Shown here: piece by piece, positions 1 to 6,446 of the stretch
Layout of the letters: each line of letters opens with the position of its first letter
Numbering within the stretch: the first letter of the stretch is position 1
From: Actinomadura physcomitrii
Lineage (GTDB): Bacteria; Actinomycetota; Actinomycetes; Streptosporangiales; Streptosporangiaceae
Length of the DNA: 32,850 nt
NCBI RefSeq assembly: GCF_008923205.2
Contig: NZ_WBMS02000070.1
Coordinates: 1-32,850, forward strand
Reading direction: 5' to 3'
Position numbers and translations under genes: made by a program
The notes under the pieces: model-generated
The model's input: only the letters and a program-made list of their open reading frames with translations
Databases searched by the model: none
Told to the model about the DNA's origin: nothing

Positions 1-125
1 TGTGCCGGATCCTCGCTCTCACAGCGGCGATATGGCACAACGACAAGACCGGACAGTCGATCAAGCGGTCACTGACTGCCTATGATCACTGACTGCAACG
101 ACACTCCTTGGACTCATTCATCTAG
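1..125 (+). mobile_element. Right-hand end of an insertion sequence (left window edge)
   Basis: Bases 2-125 are a perfect reverse complement of 32727-32850. The segment holds the last codons of a transposase (3-92) and about 33 bp of IS terminus ending near CTAG at 122-125. The rest of the element lies outside the window. The encoded C-terminus resembles IS982-family transposases of actinomycetes from memory; IS5/IS4 families cannot be excluded. The exact IS edge is uncertain because CTAG is present at both junctions and may be part of the IS or of its target. The neighbouring methyltransferase lacks its N-terminus, which fits insertion or IS-mediated deletion. Confidence 0.85.
3..92 (+). pseudogene. 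Transposase C-terminus (IS982-like), partial at window edge
   Basis: The reading frame entering from the left edge encodes 29 residues ending in WHNDKTGQSIKRSLTAYDH and a TGA stop at 90-92. A WHN...TG...RSL.AYDH tail is typical, from memory, of actinobacterial IS982-family DDE transposases. The catalytic residues lie outside the window, so nothing can be said about activity. It is partial here because of the window edge, not necessarily broken. The same peptide is encoded at the other end on the opposite strand. Confidence 0.75.
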
Positions 126-577
126 TGCGCCCTAGAGGCCACCACGTGTCGGCCGACCTCTCCGCCTCGATGCTCCACCGAGCCCGCCGCCGAGGCGCCA
201 GAACCCCCGTCCAAGCCGACATAACGAACCTCCCCTTCCCCCCGGCCACCTTCGACACCTGCCTCACCTACAACGGCCTCCACTGCCTCCCCGACCCCGC
301 CGCCGCCCTCCGCGAACTCGCCCGTGTCCTCCGCCCGGGCGGCACCCTCCGAGGCACCACCCTCGTCCGCGGCACCTCCCCCCGCCACGACGCCCTCTTC
401 GCCCTCATGCGCCGCCTGAGCCTCTTCGGCCCCTCCGGCACCACCGCCGATCTCCGCGCCTGGCTCACCGCCGCCGGCCTGACCGACATCACCCTCACCC
501 CTTCGGGCGCCGTGACCGGCTTCACAGCCCGTAAATCAGGGACGCAGCACTCCCGAACATCCGCTAAAGTGGTCTAG
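126..577 (+). pseudogene. SAM-dependent class I methyltransferase, 5'-truncated
   Basis: The frame keeps the middle and end of a small-molecule methyltransferase (Methyltransf_11 type). It reads DLSASMLHRAR (end of motif I and the acidic ribose-binding region), ADITNLPFPPATFD (motif II), LHCLPDPAAALRELARVLRPGG (motif III and the following helix, split here by position only) and a C-terminal substrate region. The glycine-rich SAM loop that should precede DLS is missing because the frame runs straight into the IS end at 125. I read it as a gene decapitated by the IS. A GTG at 125-127 gives an open frame but no sensible N-terminus. No function in methylation is expected without the SAM loop. The stop lies 37 bp before the tRNA gene. 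Confidence 0.8.
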
Positions 578-614
578 GCGCCGGGAGCACGTACGACTCC
601 CGGGCAGCCACCAC

Positions 615-688
615 CGGGGTGTAGCGCAGCTTGGCAGCGCGCTTCGTTCGGGACGAAGAGGTCGTGGGTTCAAATCCCGCCACCCCGA
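615..688 (+). tRNA. tRNA-Pro (anticodon CGG)
   Basis: A complete cloverleaf can be drawn. The acceptor stem CGGGGTG (615-621) pairs with CACCCCG (681-687), with discriminator A688. The anticodon stem is CTTCG (642-646) with CGAAG (654-658), and the 7-nt loop TTCGGGA has anticodon CGG at 649-651. The T arm is GTGGG-TTCAAAT-CCCGC. CCA is not encoded. It reads CCG codons. tRNA 3' ends often serve as integration sites, and the DNA downstream is decayed and accessory-looking, but I found no second copy of the tRNA 3' end in the window. Confidence 0.96.
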
Positions 689-705
689 CAGAAAACGCCA
701 GGTCA

Positions 706-747
706 GAGGCCGGTTCTCCCCCCAAGGAGACCGGCCTCAAGATCTTT
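706..747 (+). terminator. Terminator-like hairpin after tRNA-Pro
   Basis: GAGGCCGG (706-713) pairs with CCGGCCTC (731-738). After a one-base bulge the stem continues with TCTCC (715-719) against GGAGA (726-730). A short T-rich tract (745-748) follows. It lies 18 nt after the tRNA and probably ends its transcript. Confidence 0.7.
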
Positions 748-862
748 TGACCTCCATCTGCCCTCGGTTGTCGTCTCCCTCACGCTATCCATGCCGGCTG
801 CGTTGAGTGCGCAGATGCGCTGAGGCAGGCGTGTCCGGAGGCCCTCGGCGGTGGCGGTGTGG

Positions 863-980
863 CACGCCCACCGGATTCGTGATGATCTGCGCGGCTGGTG
901 TCACCGAGCGACTCGAAGCCGCGGGGCGGTGCTGGTCGTGGACGAGACCGGCGATTCGCCGGAGGGCATGCCGCCACGCG
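863..980 (+). pseudogene. Scrap of an IS701-like transposase
   Basis: One frame reads RIRDDLRGW followed a few residues later by GAVLVVDETGD. In IS701-family DDE transposases an RDDLR block is followed by VLVVDETG, whose aspartate is the first catalytic residue. Both sides lose similarity at once and no long frame supports a whole gene. The surrounding 690-1508 stretch otherwise holds no gene I can defend. A 48-codon frame at 1247-1393 and a frame near 1408-1480 show no recognisable domain. Confidence 0.45.
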
Positions 981-1077
981 CTCCCGCTGGTCAGCCCGCA
1001 CATGATCGCGTTGTACACCGCCCGACCTCCCACGGACGCAGTACCGCCACCTGCCGACTTACAGGAAGAGTGGAGCT

Positions 1078-1240
1078 GTAAGAGATATGTAATCGACAAG
1101 CCATATAATATCTCCTCCATAGAAGATGAGTAGGCGATGATTTGCGTAGCGATAGCTCCTCCTCAAGAGACAATGCCGCTTAGTTTAGGCTGCGAGGGAA
1201 ATCTGTCCACATATCCACAGGCGGGCTTGTGGATGAGTTC
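1078..1240. other. AT-rich patch with three DnaA-box-like words
   Basis: An unusually AT-rich stretch (about 1078-1190) includes a 7-bp inverted repeat, GAGATAT (1082-1088) and ATATCTC (1108-1114). It is followed by CTGTCCACA (1203-1211), ATATCCACA (1211-1219) and TGTGGATGA (1228-1236). Each is one mismatch from a DnaA box (TTGTCCACA or TTATCCACA, either strand). The layout resembles a small origin or an origin remnant, but no replication gene is adjacent, so function is speculative. Confidence 0.35.
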
Positions 1241-1508
1241 GTCGTTATGGATTCCGATGGACGTGCGACAGTTGCGGATCTAGGTCTGCCGCTCGCGCTT
1301 CTGGGGTATGCCGGCGTGGTTCTCACCGGCTGGAATGAGCGCCCAACGCGAAAGGTTGTGGCCGAGCCGCGCGCCGAATTTCCTCACCGGTAAGTTGCAC
1401 GGCTTTCGATGAAGCCGACGACGACGTCTACCTCCTGCCGCCGGGTTCCACGGGCAGGCGCTTCATCGTCCCGCGCAAACGATCGTCAGACCCGGCCACC
1501 CGGAAAGA

Positions 1509-1958
1509 TCAGCCTGTCCCGGAGCCGCCTGCGCATAGCGCCGTACGGGGGAACGTGGCGCGGACGGTGCGGGCTCGGGCGTCACCGGTGCATGACCAGG
1601 TCGTGGCCAGGGCCTCGACCGTGAGCAGGCCCCGGCCGCCCTCGGCCAGCTCGGTGATGTCCCGCAGGCGCGGCTCGTCCGGTCCGCCCTGGTCGGTGAC
1701 GTAGACGATGACACCGGCCACGTCCACGCTGATCTCGACCGTGAATCGCCCGCCCTCGTTGCCGGAGCGGGTGTGCCGGACGGCGTTGACGGCGAGTTCG
1801 TCCAGGACGAGAAGTATGTCGTCCAGGCTCGGGAAGCCGGCCAGCAGATGCGCGGCGAATGCCCGGACAAGCCGGATTTGATCAGTCTTGCCGTGGAACT
1901 CCCGCCGCCAGTACATCGACGCCTCCGGCTTCGCCGGAACGGACACCGCGAGCAGCAT
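1509..1958 (-). CDS. ATP-binding protein, RsbW-like (GHKL) kinase fold
   Basis: A 149-residue protein of the HATPase_c_2 type that is abundant in actinomycetes and related to anti-sigma kinases RsbW/SpoIIAB. The N box is LVLDELAVNAVRHT (about 50-63), the G1 box VTDQGGPDEP (about 86-95), and the G2 box EGGRGLLTVEALA (about 105-117). Length is normal for a stand-alone domain. Family members bind ATP and act on anti-anti-sigma partners or are of unknown target; no STAS partner or sigma factor is nearby. It is divergent from the zinc-knuckle/PCMT unit across a 319-bp region holding the operator-like palindromes, so it could share their regulation. The ATG at 1958 gives a normal N-terminus. Confidence 0.85.
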   Translation of the reverse strand: MLLAVSVPAKPEASMYWRREFHGKTDQIRLVRAFAAHLLAGFPSLDDILLVLDELAVNAVRHTRSGNEGGRFTVEISVDVAGVIVYVTDQGGPDEPRLRDITELAEGGRGLLTVEALATTWSCTGDARARTVRATFPRTALCAGGSGTG

Positions 1959-2106
1959 TGATCACCTCACACGGACGACTCGGAATGGCGCTCCCATGTT
2001 CAGGAGCGGGGACCGATATCCGCATGCGTCTTTCGGTACCTGGACGGCCGCCGCGAGGACGGTGCGTGCACGCCAGGCATGTCCGCGCGGCGCACGTCCG
2101 GGATCT

Positions 2107-2210
2107 TGAACGTTCACGACCGCGCACGTTCGTCTCCGGAACGCGAATGCTCGCGGAGGGCCATTCAGAGCGGCTTAATCGCCCTGCACGTTCGGCGACC
2201 TGGTGATAAC
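2107..2210 (+). promoter_or_regulatory. Operator/promoter region A, upstream of the zinc-knuckle/PCMT unit
   Basis: It contains the palindrome GAACGTTC (2108-2115), GCACGTTC (2124-2131) and a further GCACGTTC (2186-2193), then GTGATAAC (2203-2210) as a candidate -10. It aligns without gaps to 3349-3452 upstream of the XRE regulator. About 31 of 39 bases match over 2107-2145 and 13 of 16 over 2151-2166, and GTGATAAC is identical at the same offset of 1242 bp. This suggests that the same regulator, plausibly the XRE/DUF5753 protein, controls both units. Confidence 0.6.
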
Positions 2211-2277
2211 ACAGAGCCATGACGGCGAAAGCCCTGGTCAGGGGGCTCGACGCCAAATCGCGAAAGGAGCCGCCGGC

Positions 2278-2406
2278 ATGGGGAAGCACGGCAGGCAGGT
2301 GCCCTGCGGGATGTGCCAGGGGACAGGGAAGATCACTACCACCGATGACGGGAAGTCTCGGGACATTCCCTGCACCGGCTGCGGCGGCACCGGGCGGCAG
2401 GGGTGA
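2278..2406 (+). CDS. CxxCxGxG zinc-knuckle microprotein (DnaJ central-domain type)
   Basis: A 42-residue protein starting at ATG 2278, with a good AAAGGAG ribosome site about 10 nt upstream. Two motifs, CGMCQGTG and CTGCGGTG, are spaced by about 20 polar residues. This is one zinc-binding unit as seen in the DnaJ cysteine-rich domain and in small actinobacterial proteins. Four cysteines should hold one zinc. The stop overlaps the GTG start of the PCMT gene (GTGA at 2403-2406), so translation is coupled and the two products probably act together. Binding of unfolded or peptide substrates is suggested by the DnaJ relationship only. A longer frame from 2203 lacks a ribosome site. Confidence 0.75.
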   Translation: MGKHGRQVPCGMCQGTGKITTTDDGKSRDIPCTGCGGTGRQG

Positions 2407-3233
2407 AGCTCGACGAGCTGCTGCGCAGGGTGCCGCGTGAGGCGTTCGTCCCGGACGTGATCTGGGTGCGCCGGGACGACGGCTTGGCCGTTCCCCTGCG
2501 GCGCGCGGACGACCCGGACCGGTGGCTCGAACTCGTCCGGTCTGACGACTCGATCATCACGCAGGTCGATGACGGGGCCACCGAGCGAGGGATCTGGCCG
2601 ACCAGCTCGGCCAGCGCGCCGCACATCGTGGTCACGATGCTCGAGGCGCTCAACGTCGCACCAGGCATGAAAGTGCTGGAGATCGGCACGGGCACCGGTT
2701 ACAACGCGGCTCTGCTGGCGGAGCTGGTCGGGCCGCACAACGTCACATCGGTCGAGATAGATGCTGTTTTGGCCGAGCAGGCTCGCGCTGCTCTCGCGCG
2801 GGCCGGTTGCCATGTCCGGGTGGTGACCGCGGACGGCACGCACGGCCATGCCGCGAACGCGCCCTACGATCGGCTGATCGCCACGGCCGCGGCGTGCCGC
2901 CTGCCTTACGCGTGGGTGCAGCAGACGCGGCCGGGCGGTCTCATCCTCGCCCCCTGGGGACCGACGTTCCACCCCGACGATCCACTGGCCGTCCTCACCG
3001 TCCGGGAGGACGGGACGGCCGAGGGACGTTTCACATGCCCCGCCTGGTTCATGCCCATGCGAGACCAGCGGATGCCGCAGGACGTCCGGCACCGGACTCG
3101 CAAGCGCTGGGAAGAGATGGGCGAGCCGGCCGTCACGCGGTTCGGCCTCACCGTCACCGCCACGACACAGCACATCTGGCTCGACCGGCCGGACAACCTC
3201 GTCCCGCCCACCCTGCCGCGCAACGTCGATTAG
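2403..3233 (+). CDS. PCMT-family protein methyltransferase (L-isoaspartate O-methyltransferase-like)
   Basis: A 276-residue SAM-dependent methyltransferase of the protein-L-isoaspartate O-methyltransferase superfamily. The N-terminal VPREAFVPD is typical of the family. TSSASAPHIVVTMLEAL (67-83) matches the substrate/SAM helix. VLEIGTGTGYNAALL (91-105) is SAM motif I, SVEID (116-120) the acidic motif, and APYDRLIATAA motif II. The C-terminal 90 residues exceed housekeeping Pcm and resemble actinobacterial paralogues, some of which modify RiPP or other peptide substrates. No clear precursor peptide is present, so the substrate is unknown. It starts inside the stop of the zinc-knuckle gene, and a promoter region for the XRE regulator follows. 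Confidence 0.8.
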   Translation: MKLDELLRRVPREAFVPDVIWVRRDDGLAVPLRRADDPDRWLELVRSDDSIITQVDDGATERGIWPTSSASAPHIVVTMLEALNVAPGMKVLEIGTGTGYNAALLAELVGPHNVTSVEIDAVLAEQARAALARAGCHVRVVTADGTHGHAANAPYDRLIATAAACRLPYAWVQQTRPGGLILAPWGPTFHPDDPLAVLTVREDGTAEGRFTCPAWFMPMRDQRMPQDVRHRTRKRWEEMGEPAVTRFGLTVTATTQHIWLDRPDNLVPPTLPRNVD

Positions 3234-3336
3234 CGAAGCGCCGCCCTGCCCCGGCGCGCACCGCCGCTGCCGTGCCCAACCCTCTGGTCACATAGCAGTT
3301 ACGCGCCGAGGCGGAGGCGTCTCGTCCGGGCTGCGG

Positions 3337-3452
3337 CGTGCACGTTCGTGAACGTGCACGGAAGCGCACGTTCATTTCCGGTACGCAGCCATTCGCTGAG
3401 CGCCGTTCGAGACAGTCGCAATCGATGACACGCTCAGCGGTCACGTGATAAC
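3337..3452 (+). promoter_or_regulatory. Operator/promoter region B, upstream of the XRE/DUF5753 regulator
   Basis: CGTGCACGTTC (3337-3347) and GAACGTGCACG (3350-3360) form an 11-bp perfect inverted repeat with a 2-bp centre. GAACGTGC (3350-3357) also pairs with GCACGTTC (3366-3373). A second conserved block (3393-3408) and GTGATAAC (3445-3452) follow at the same spacing as in region A. Position and symmetry suggest an autoregulatory operator of the XRE protein. Confidence 0.65.
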
Positions 3453-3528
3453 TCTTGGTCATCGGATCGGCAGTCCCCGGTCAGCAGTTCGCCCCCAGCC
3501 CTCACCGGCCCGATCACGGAGGTCACCG

Positions 3529-4404
3529 GTGACCAGTCCCTTCGTCCGCCGGCAACGACTCGCCACCGAACTACGGACCCTGCGCGAGCAGCGCGGCATC
3601 ACCGCCGACGAGCTGTCCAAAGCGATCTTCCGCTCCCGCACGACCATCTCCAAGCTCGAGAACGCCCGCTGCCGTCCCGACGTCGGCGACGTCTCGAACA
3701 TCCTCAAGGCACTCGACGCCCCTCGCGAGCACGCTCAAAAAATCATCGAGATCGCCCTCGAAGCCAACGCGCGCGGCTGGTGGGACAACTACGGCGACGC
3801 CATGGGCGCTCGTCAGCGTATGTACGCCAACATCGAATCCGGCGCCGCAACGATCCGCGCCTACAACCAGACCGCTCTTCCGGGACTCCTGCAGTGCGTC
3901 GAGTACCACTGGGCGCTCATCGAACTCGACAAGATCGAGGGCTCCAAGATCAACTACGTGCCCGAGAAAAGCGTGGAAGCACGCATCCGTAGGCAGGAGA
4001 ACATCTTCCGGCCAGGAGGCGCTTCGGTCGAGGTGATCATCGATGAGTTCGTGTTGACGAGGCTGGCAGTTCCTCCTTCGATTATGGTGACGCAGCTCCG
4101 CCATATGGTGCAGCTCGTAACAAACGAACCGCGCTTCACCGTTCTCGTGCTCCCGCTAAACGCACGCCTACCACCCGGTCGCCTTCCGGCATCCGCATAC
4201 ACCATCTACACGTTCTCCGACCCGGACGACCCCTGCCTGGTCGTCGCCGAGACGAGCAGCTGCCTGGTTCACACAACTCCGGAAGAGGTGGCAGGGTATG
4301 AACGTATACACGACCGTCTCCGGCAGGCCACACTGCCCGCCCTGGAGAGCCTCTCTCTTCTGACGGACACGGCCGACCGGCTGAACGAACAGGCAGGCCC
4401 GTAA
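3529..4404 (+). CDS. XRE-family regulator with DUF5753 (Scr1-like)
   Basis: A 291-residue protein. A helix-turn-helix of the XRE type occupies about residues 8-65 (RLATELRTLREQRGITADELSKA, with SRTTISKLENAR as the recognition region; quoted in parts). DUF5753 follows, marked by RGWWDNYGD, YNQTALPGLLQCVEY, RIRRQENI and VLPLNARLPPG. I chose GTG 3529 because GGAGG lies 7 nt upstream; the frame is open to 3445 but has no ribosome site there. Such regulators sit next to DUF397 proteins throughout actinomycetes and control differentiation or antibiotic genes in a few studied cases. Two DUF397 genes follow after 1 bp. The upstream palindromes suggest autoregulation. Confidence 0.9.
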   Translation: MTSPFVRRQRLATELRTLREQRGITADELSKAIFRSRTTISKLENARCRPDVGDVSNILKALDAPREHAQKIIEIALEANARGWWDNYGDAMGARQRMYANIESGAATIRAYNQTALPGLLQCVEYHWALIELDKIEGSKINYVPEKSVEARIRRQENIFRPGGASVEVIIDEFVLTRLAVPPSIMVTQLRHMVQLVTNEPRFTVLVLPLNARLPPGRLPASAYTIYTFSDPDDPCLVVAETSSCLVHTTPEEVAGYERIHDRLRQATLPALESLSLLTDTADRLNEQAGP

Positions 4405-4405
4405 C

Positions 4406-4600
4406 GTGAAGCAGCAGTACAGCGGCTGGCGCAAGTCGACCCACAGCGTCCCGGACTCCGACTGTGTGGAAGTGGGCCGCTCCCCCTACGGCACCGTCGG
4501 CGTGCGCGACACCAAGGAAGGCGACACCGGCCCCATCCTGGACTTCACCCCCCGCGAGTGGACCGCGTTCATGCAGACCCTCCGCTCCGCAAACACCTGA
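4406..4600 (+). CDS. DUF397 protein, copy 1
   Basis: A 64-residue DUF397 protein with the family order W-x-KS-xxS (WRKSTHS), then C-V-E-V (DCVEVGRS), VGVRDTK and LDFTPREWTAFMQTLRS. It starts with GTG one base after the regulator's stop, so it is translated from the same message. DUF397 proteins are small partners of DUF5753 regulators; a toxin/antitoxin-like or antagonist role has been proposed, and nothing in the sequence decides this. It is a tandem duplicate of the next gene. Confidence 0.9.
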   Translation: MKQQYSGWRKSTHSVPDSDCVEVGRSPYGTVGVRDTKEGDTGPILDFTPREWTAFMQTLRSANT

Positions 4601-4619
4601 CAAGCAAGCCACAGCCGGA
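4568..4619 (+). repeat. Direct repeat, copy 1 (tail of DUF397 gene 1)
   Basis: The 52 bp from TTCATGCAG to CCGGA match 4787-4838 at about 45 of 52 positions, a spacing of 219 bp. The repeat covers the last codons, the stop (CCTGACAAGCAAG in both) and the first bases of the terminator stem. It shows that the DUF397 gene was duplicated together with its 3' flank. Confidence 0.8.
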
Positions 4620-4627
4620 GGCCGTCC

Positions 4628-4819
4628 ATGACCACGCAATACCTCACGTGGTGCAAGTCCAGCCTCAGCGAGGCCAACGGCGCTTGCATCGAAGTTGCAC
4701 GATCCGTCCATGGAACGATCGGTGTTCGGGACAGCAAGCAGAACAGCAGCCTCATCCTCGACTTCACGCACCAGGCGTGGGCCACCTTCATGCAGGCCGT
4801 CCGCTCCGCAGGCTCCTGA
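4628..4819 (+). CDS. DUF397 protein, copy 2
   Basis: A 63-residue DUF397 protein (WCKSSLSEANGACIEVARS, IGVRDSK, LDFTHQAWATFMQAVRS). It starts at ATG 4628 with CCGGAGG about 7 nt upstream. It has diverged from copy 1 in the N-terminal half and is close to it in the C-terminal half. The strong terminator at 4831-4873 follows directly, closing the XRE-DUF397-DUF397 unit. Confidence 0.9.
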   Translation: MTTQYLTWCKSSLSEANGACIEVARSVHGTIGVRDSKQNSSLILDFTHQAWATFMQAVRSAGS

Positions 4820-4838
4820 CAAGCAAGTCACGGCCGGA
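4787..4838 (+). repeat. Direct repeat, copy 2 (tail of DUF397 gene 2)
   Basis: Partner of 4568-4619. Only this copy keeps the full terminator hairpin. In copy 1 the stem is cut after CCGGA and replaced by the ribosome site of gene 2. Confidence 0.8.
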
Positions 4839-4873
4839 CCCACGTCAAGCACGGGGTCCGGCCGCTTCTTTCT
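4831..4873 (+). terminator. Rho-independent terminator of the XRE-DUF397 unit
   Basis: CGGCCGGACCC (4831-4841) pairs perfectly with GGGTCCGGCCG (4854-4864), an 11-bp stem with a 12-nt loop, followed by CTTCTTTCT. Confidence 0.88.
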
Positions 4874-4894
4874 ATGCAGTGCGAGACCGACCGA

Positions 4895-5038
4895 TCAAGA
4901 CACCGGCGAGCCGCGCACCGGCGGCGGTGGGGATAATTCAGAGGGCTCGGCCTCTGGTGCGACCTGGCGGAGACTCAGATCGCGCATCGTCGCGATCAGC
5001 GCCGCCCGGCTGTCGGGCTTGGAGGAAGTCAGCAGCAT
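4895..5038 (-). CDS. Possible 47-residue protein of unknown function
   Basis: Within the 404-bp gap between the DUF397 terminator and the DUF1257 gene, a minus-strand frame starts at ATG 5038. It reads MLLTSSKPDSRAALIATMRD and ends in a Pro-rich tail. The first half could form a helix with normal amino-acid composition, but there is no clear ribosome site and no family I recognise. A short inverted repeat, TCACAC (5038-5043) and GTGTGA (5053-5058), lies at its start. The rest of the gap (5060-5277) should hold the promoter of the six-gene cluster; TATGTT (5243-5248) is a possible -10. Confidence 0.25.
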   Translation of the reverse strand: MLLTSSKPDSRAALIATMRDLSLRQVAPEAEPSELSPPPPVRGSPVS

Positions 5039-5277
5039 CACACTTCACTGTCGTGTGACGTACCTTCGGCGTTCGGTTGCCGCATCGAATTGCTCGGCGC
5101 CGCCGGGAAGGCGACTCCTTGATCACGTTCGATGGCACTTCGACGGCTGGTGATCGCGAAGCGCGGATGTAGGAGGCTCCACAGCGGGTGATCGCGTTGG
5201 CCGGTAACGGAACGCGAACGGTGCCGTGGGGCATTCTTGATGTATGTTCACGACATCTCGGGCATTCGGGAGGGCCG

Positions 5278-5667
5278 GTGTCGCACTTCACCAGGATACG
5301 GACCCGGTTGACGGACGGACGGGTGCTCCGTGAGGCCCTCGAGCGGATGGGGCACACTGTCGAGCCGCCTGGGCAGGGGGTCGTCGGCTACCGGGGCCAA
5401 CGCACCGACGCCGAATTCAAGATCTGCCCCCGGACGGGGGAGCATGAGATCGGCTTCGCGCCGTCCGCGAACGGCTACGTGCTCGTCGCGGACTGGTGGG
5501 GCATCCGCAGCGTGGGCCAGAAGGCTTTCACGCGTGCACTGAACCAGCAATACGCCCTGGTGAGCGCCGTCTCGACGTTGGAAGCGCGCGGGTTTCGAAT
5601 CGACGAGCAGATCCAGGACGAGACCGGCCAGATCCGGGTCGTGCTACGACGGCATGCGGGGATGTGA
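5278..5667 (+). CDS. DUF1257 protein (Ycf35-like)
   Basis: A 129-residue protein beginning SHFTRIRTRLTDGRVLREAL, the standard opening of DUF1257/Ycf35. Later markers are YRGQRTDAEFKI, HEIGFAPSANGYVLVADWWG (ADWWG is the family signature) and a C-terminal IRVVLRR strand. Ycf35 is encoded in red-algal plastids and cyanobacteria, with no established biochemical role. The start is GTG 5278, with GGGAGGG 4-10 nt upstream; the frame is open from 5188 without a ribosome site. It heads a co-directional run with DUF2997, a radical SAM protein and a Ycf46-like ATPase. That is strong context, since Ycf35 and Ycf46 also co-occur in plastids and cyanobacteria. Confidence 0.88.
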   Translation: MSHFTRIRTRLTDGRVLREALERMGHTVEPPGQGVVGYRGQRTDAEFKICPRTGEHEIGFAPSANGYVLVADWWGIRSVGQKAFTRALNQQYALVSAVSTLEARGFRIDEQIQDETGQIRVVLRRHAGM

Positions 5668-5670
5668 GCG

Positions 5671-5868
5671 GTGGAAGAGACGGTCGAAGTGACGATCAAG
5701 CCTGACGGCAGCGTCGAGATCCACGTGACCGGTGTTGACGGGATGGCCTGCCTTTCCACTACAGAGGAACTCGTGACCCTACTCGGTGGCCAGGTCGAGT
5801 CACAGGAACTCACATCCGAGGCGTACAACGTCGAGGCAGAAGAGCAGCAGGACAGGTTGTGGCACTGA
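5671..5868 (+). CDS. DUF2997 protein
   Basis: A 65-residue protein. EVTIKPDGSVEIHVTGVDGMACLSTTEEL (quoted for order only; key parts IKPDGSVEI and GxxC) followed by an acidic helix and an E/Q-rich tail matches DUF2997, a short partner of DUF1257. The single conserved cysteine after the glycine (GMAC) is a family feature from memory. It begins 3 bp after the DUF1257 stop, and its last 10 bp overlap the radical SAM gene, so the three are co-translated. A small substrate or carrier for the radical SAM protein is one possibility; this is inference. Confidence 0.75.
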   Translation: MEETVEVTIKPDGSVEIHVTGVDGMACLSTTEELVTLLGGQVESQELTSEAYNVEAEEQQDRLWH

Positions 5869-6446
5869 GGGACGACGCTCCCGCAGTGCCCTGGTACGTG
5901 CACGCCACCCTTTCCCGCAGCATGGCCAACGGTCCCGGAACACGCTTCGTGATCTGGACACAGGGCTGCTCACTCGGGTGCGCCGGCTGCTTCAACACCG
6001 GAACACACGAAGTCGGCGGGCGGGCACGGAGCGTCCAGGAAATGGTGCGCGAGGTTTTTGCAACAGAGGGTATCGAGGGCGTCACTGTGACGGGTGGTGA
6101 GCCGCTGGAGCAGCCCGAGCCGCTGAGGAAGTTCTGCACAGCGGTTCGTGCCCATTCCGACCTCGGCATCATCCTGCTCACCGGATTCACCCGGACAGAG
6201 ATCGAAGGGCACCACGCCCGGCTGGCCGCAGTGGAGTCGGTGGACATTGCGGTGACAGGCCGGTACAACGCACGCCTGCATCTCGGACGTGGACTCCGCG
6301 GCTCCTCGAACAAAGAGTATTGGCCCATCACCTCCCGCTACTCGGCCGCCGACTTCGAGACCGTCCCGGAGACCGAAATCGTGATCGCGCCCGACGGCAC
6401 GGTGTCGATCACCGGCATGCACGGCTGGCTAGGAGAAGAGAGATGA
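5859..6446 (+). CDS. Minimal radical SAM protein (4Fe-4S single-cluster, NrdG/activase-like)
   Basis: A 195-residue protein with the radical SAM cluster motif CSLGCAGC (C37, C41, C44; C-x3-C-x2-C) followed by FNTGTHEVGG. GGEPLEQ (SAM amino-group motif) lies near residues 79-85, and TGRYNARLHLGRGLRGSSN is typical of the short Fer4_12/NrdG-like group. Such proteins generate a 5'-deoxyadenosyl radical and often activate glycyl-radical enzymes, but no such enzyme is encoded nearby, so a modification of another cluster member is plausible. The GTG start overlaps the DUF2997 stop by 10 bp. The stop overlaps the next start by ATGA (6443-6446). Confidence 0.88.
   Translation: MALRDDAPAVPWYVHATLSRSMANGPGTRFVIWTQGCSLGCAGCFNTGTHEVGGRARSVQEMVREVFATEGIEGVTVTGGEPLEQPEPLRKFCTAVRAHSDLGIILLTGFTRTEIEGHHARLAAVESVDIAVTGRYNARLHLGRGLRGSSNKEYWPITSRYSAADFETVPETEIVIAPDGTVSITGMHGWLGEER

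Noticed and set aside
615..690. tRNA-Pro as attL of an integrative element
   Set aside because: I noticed no second copy of the tRNA 3' end in the window and found no integrase gene.
1247..1393. 48-codon ORF starting at ATG 1247
   Set aside because: No ribosome site, atypical codon use and no recognisable domain.
2278..3233. A RiPP pathway (Cys-rich peptide plus methyltransferase)
   Set aside because: The peptide is a plain DnaJ-type zinc knuckle with no leader/core division, and no cyclase, protease or transporter is nearby.
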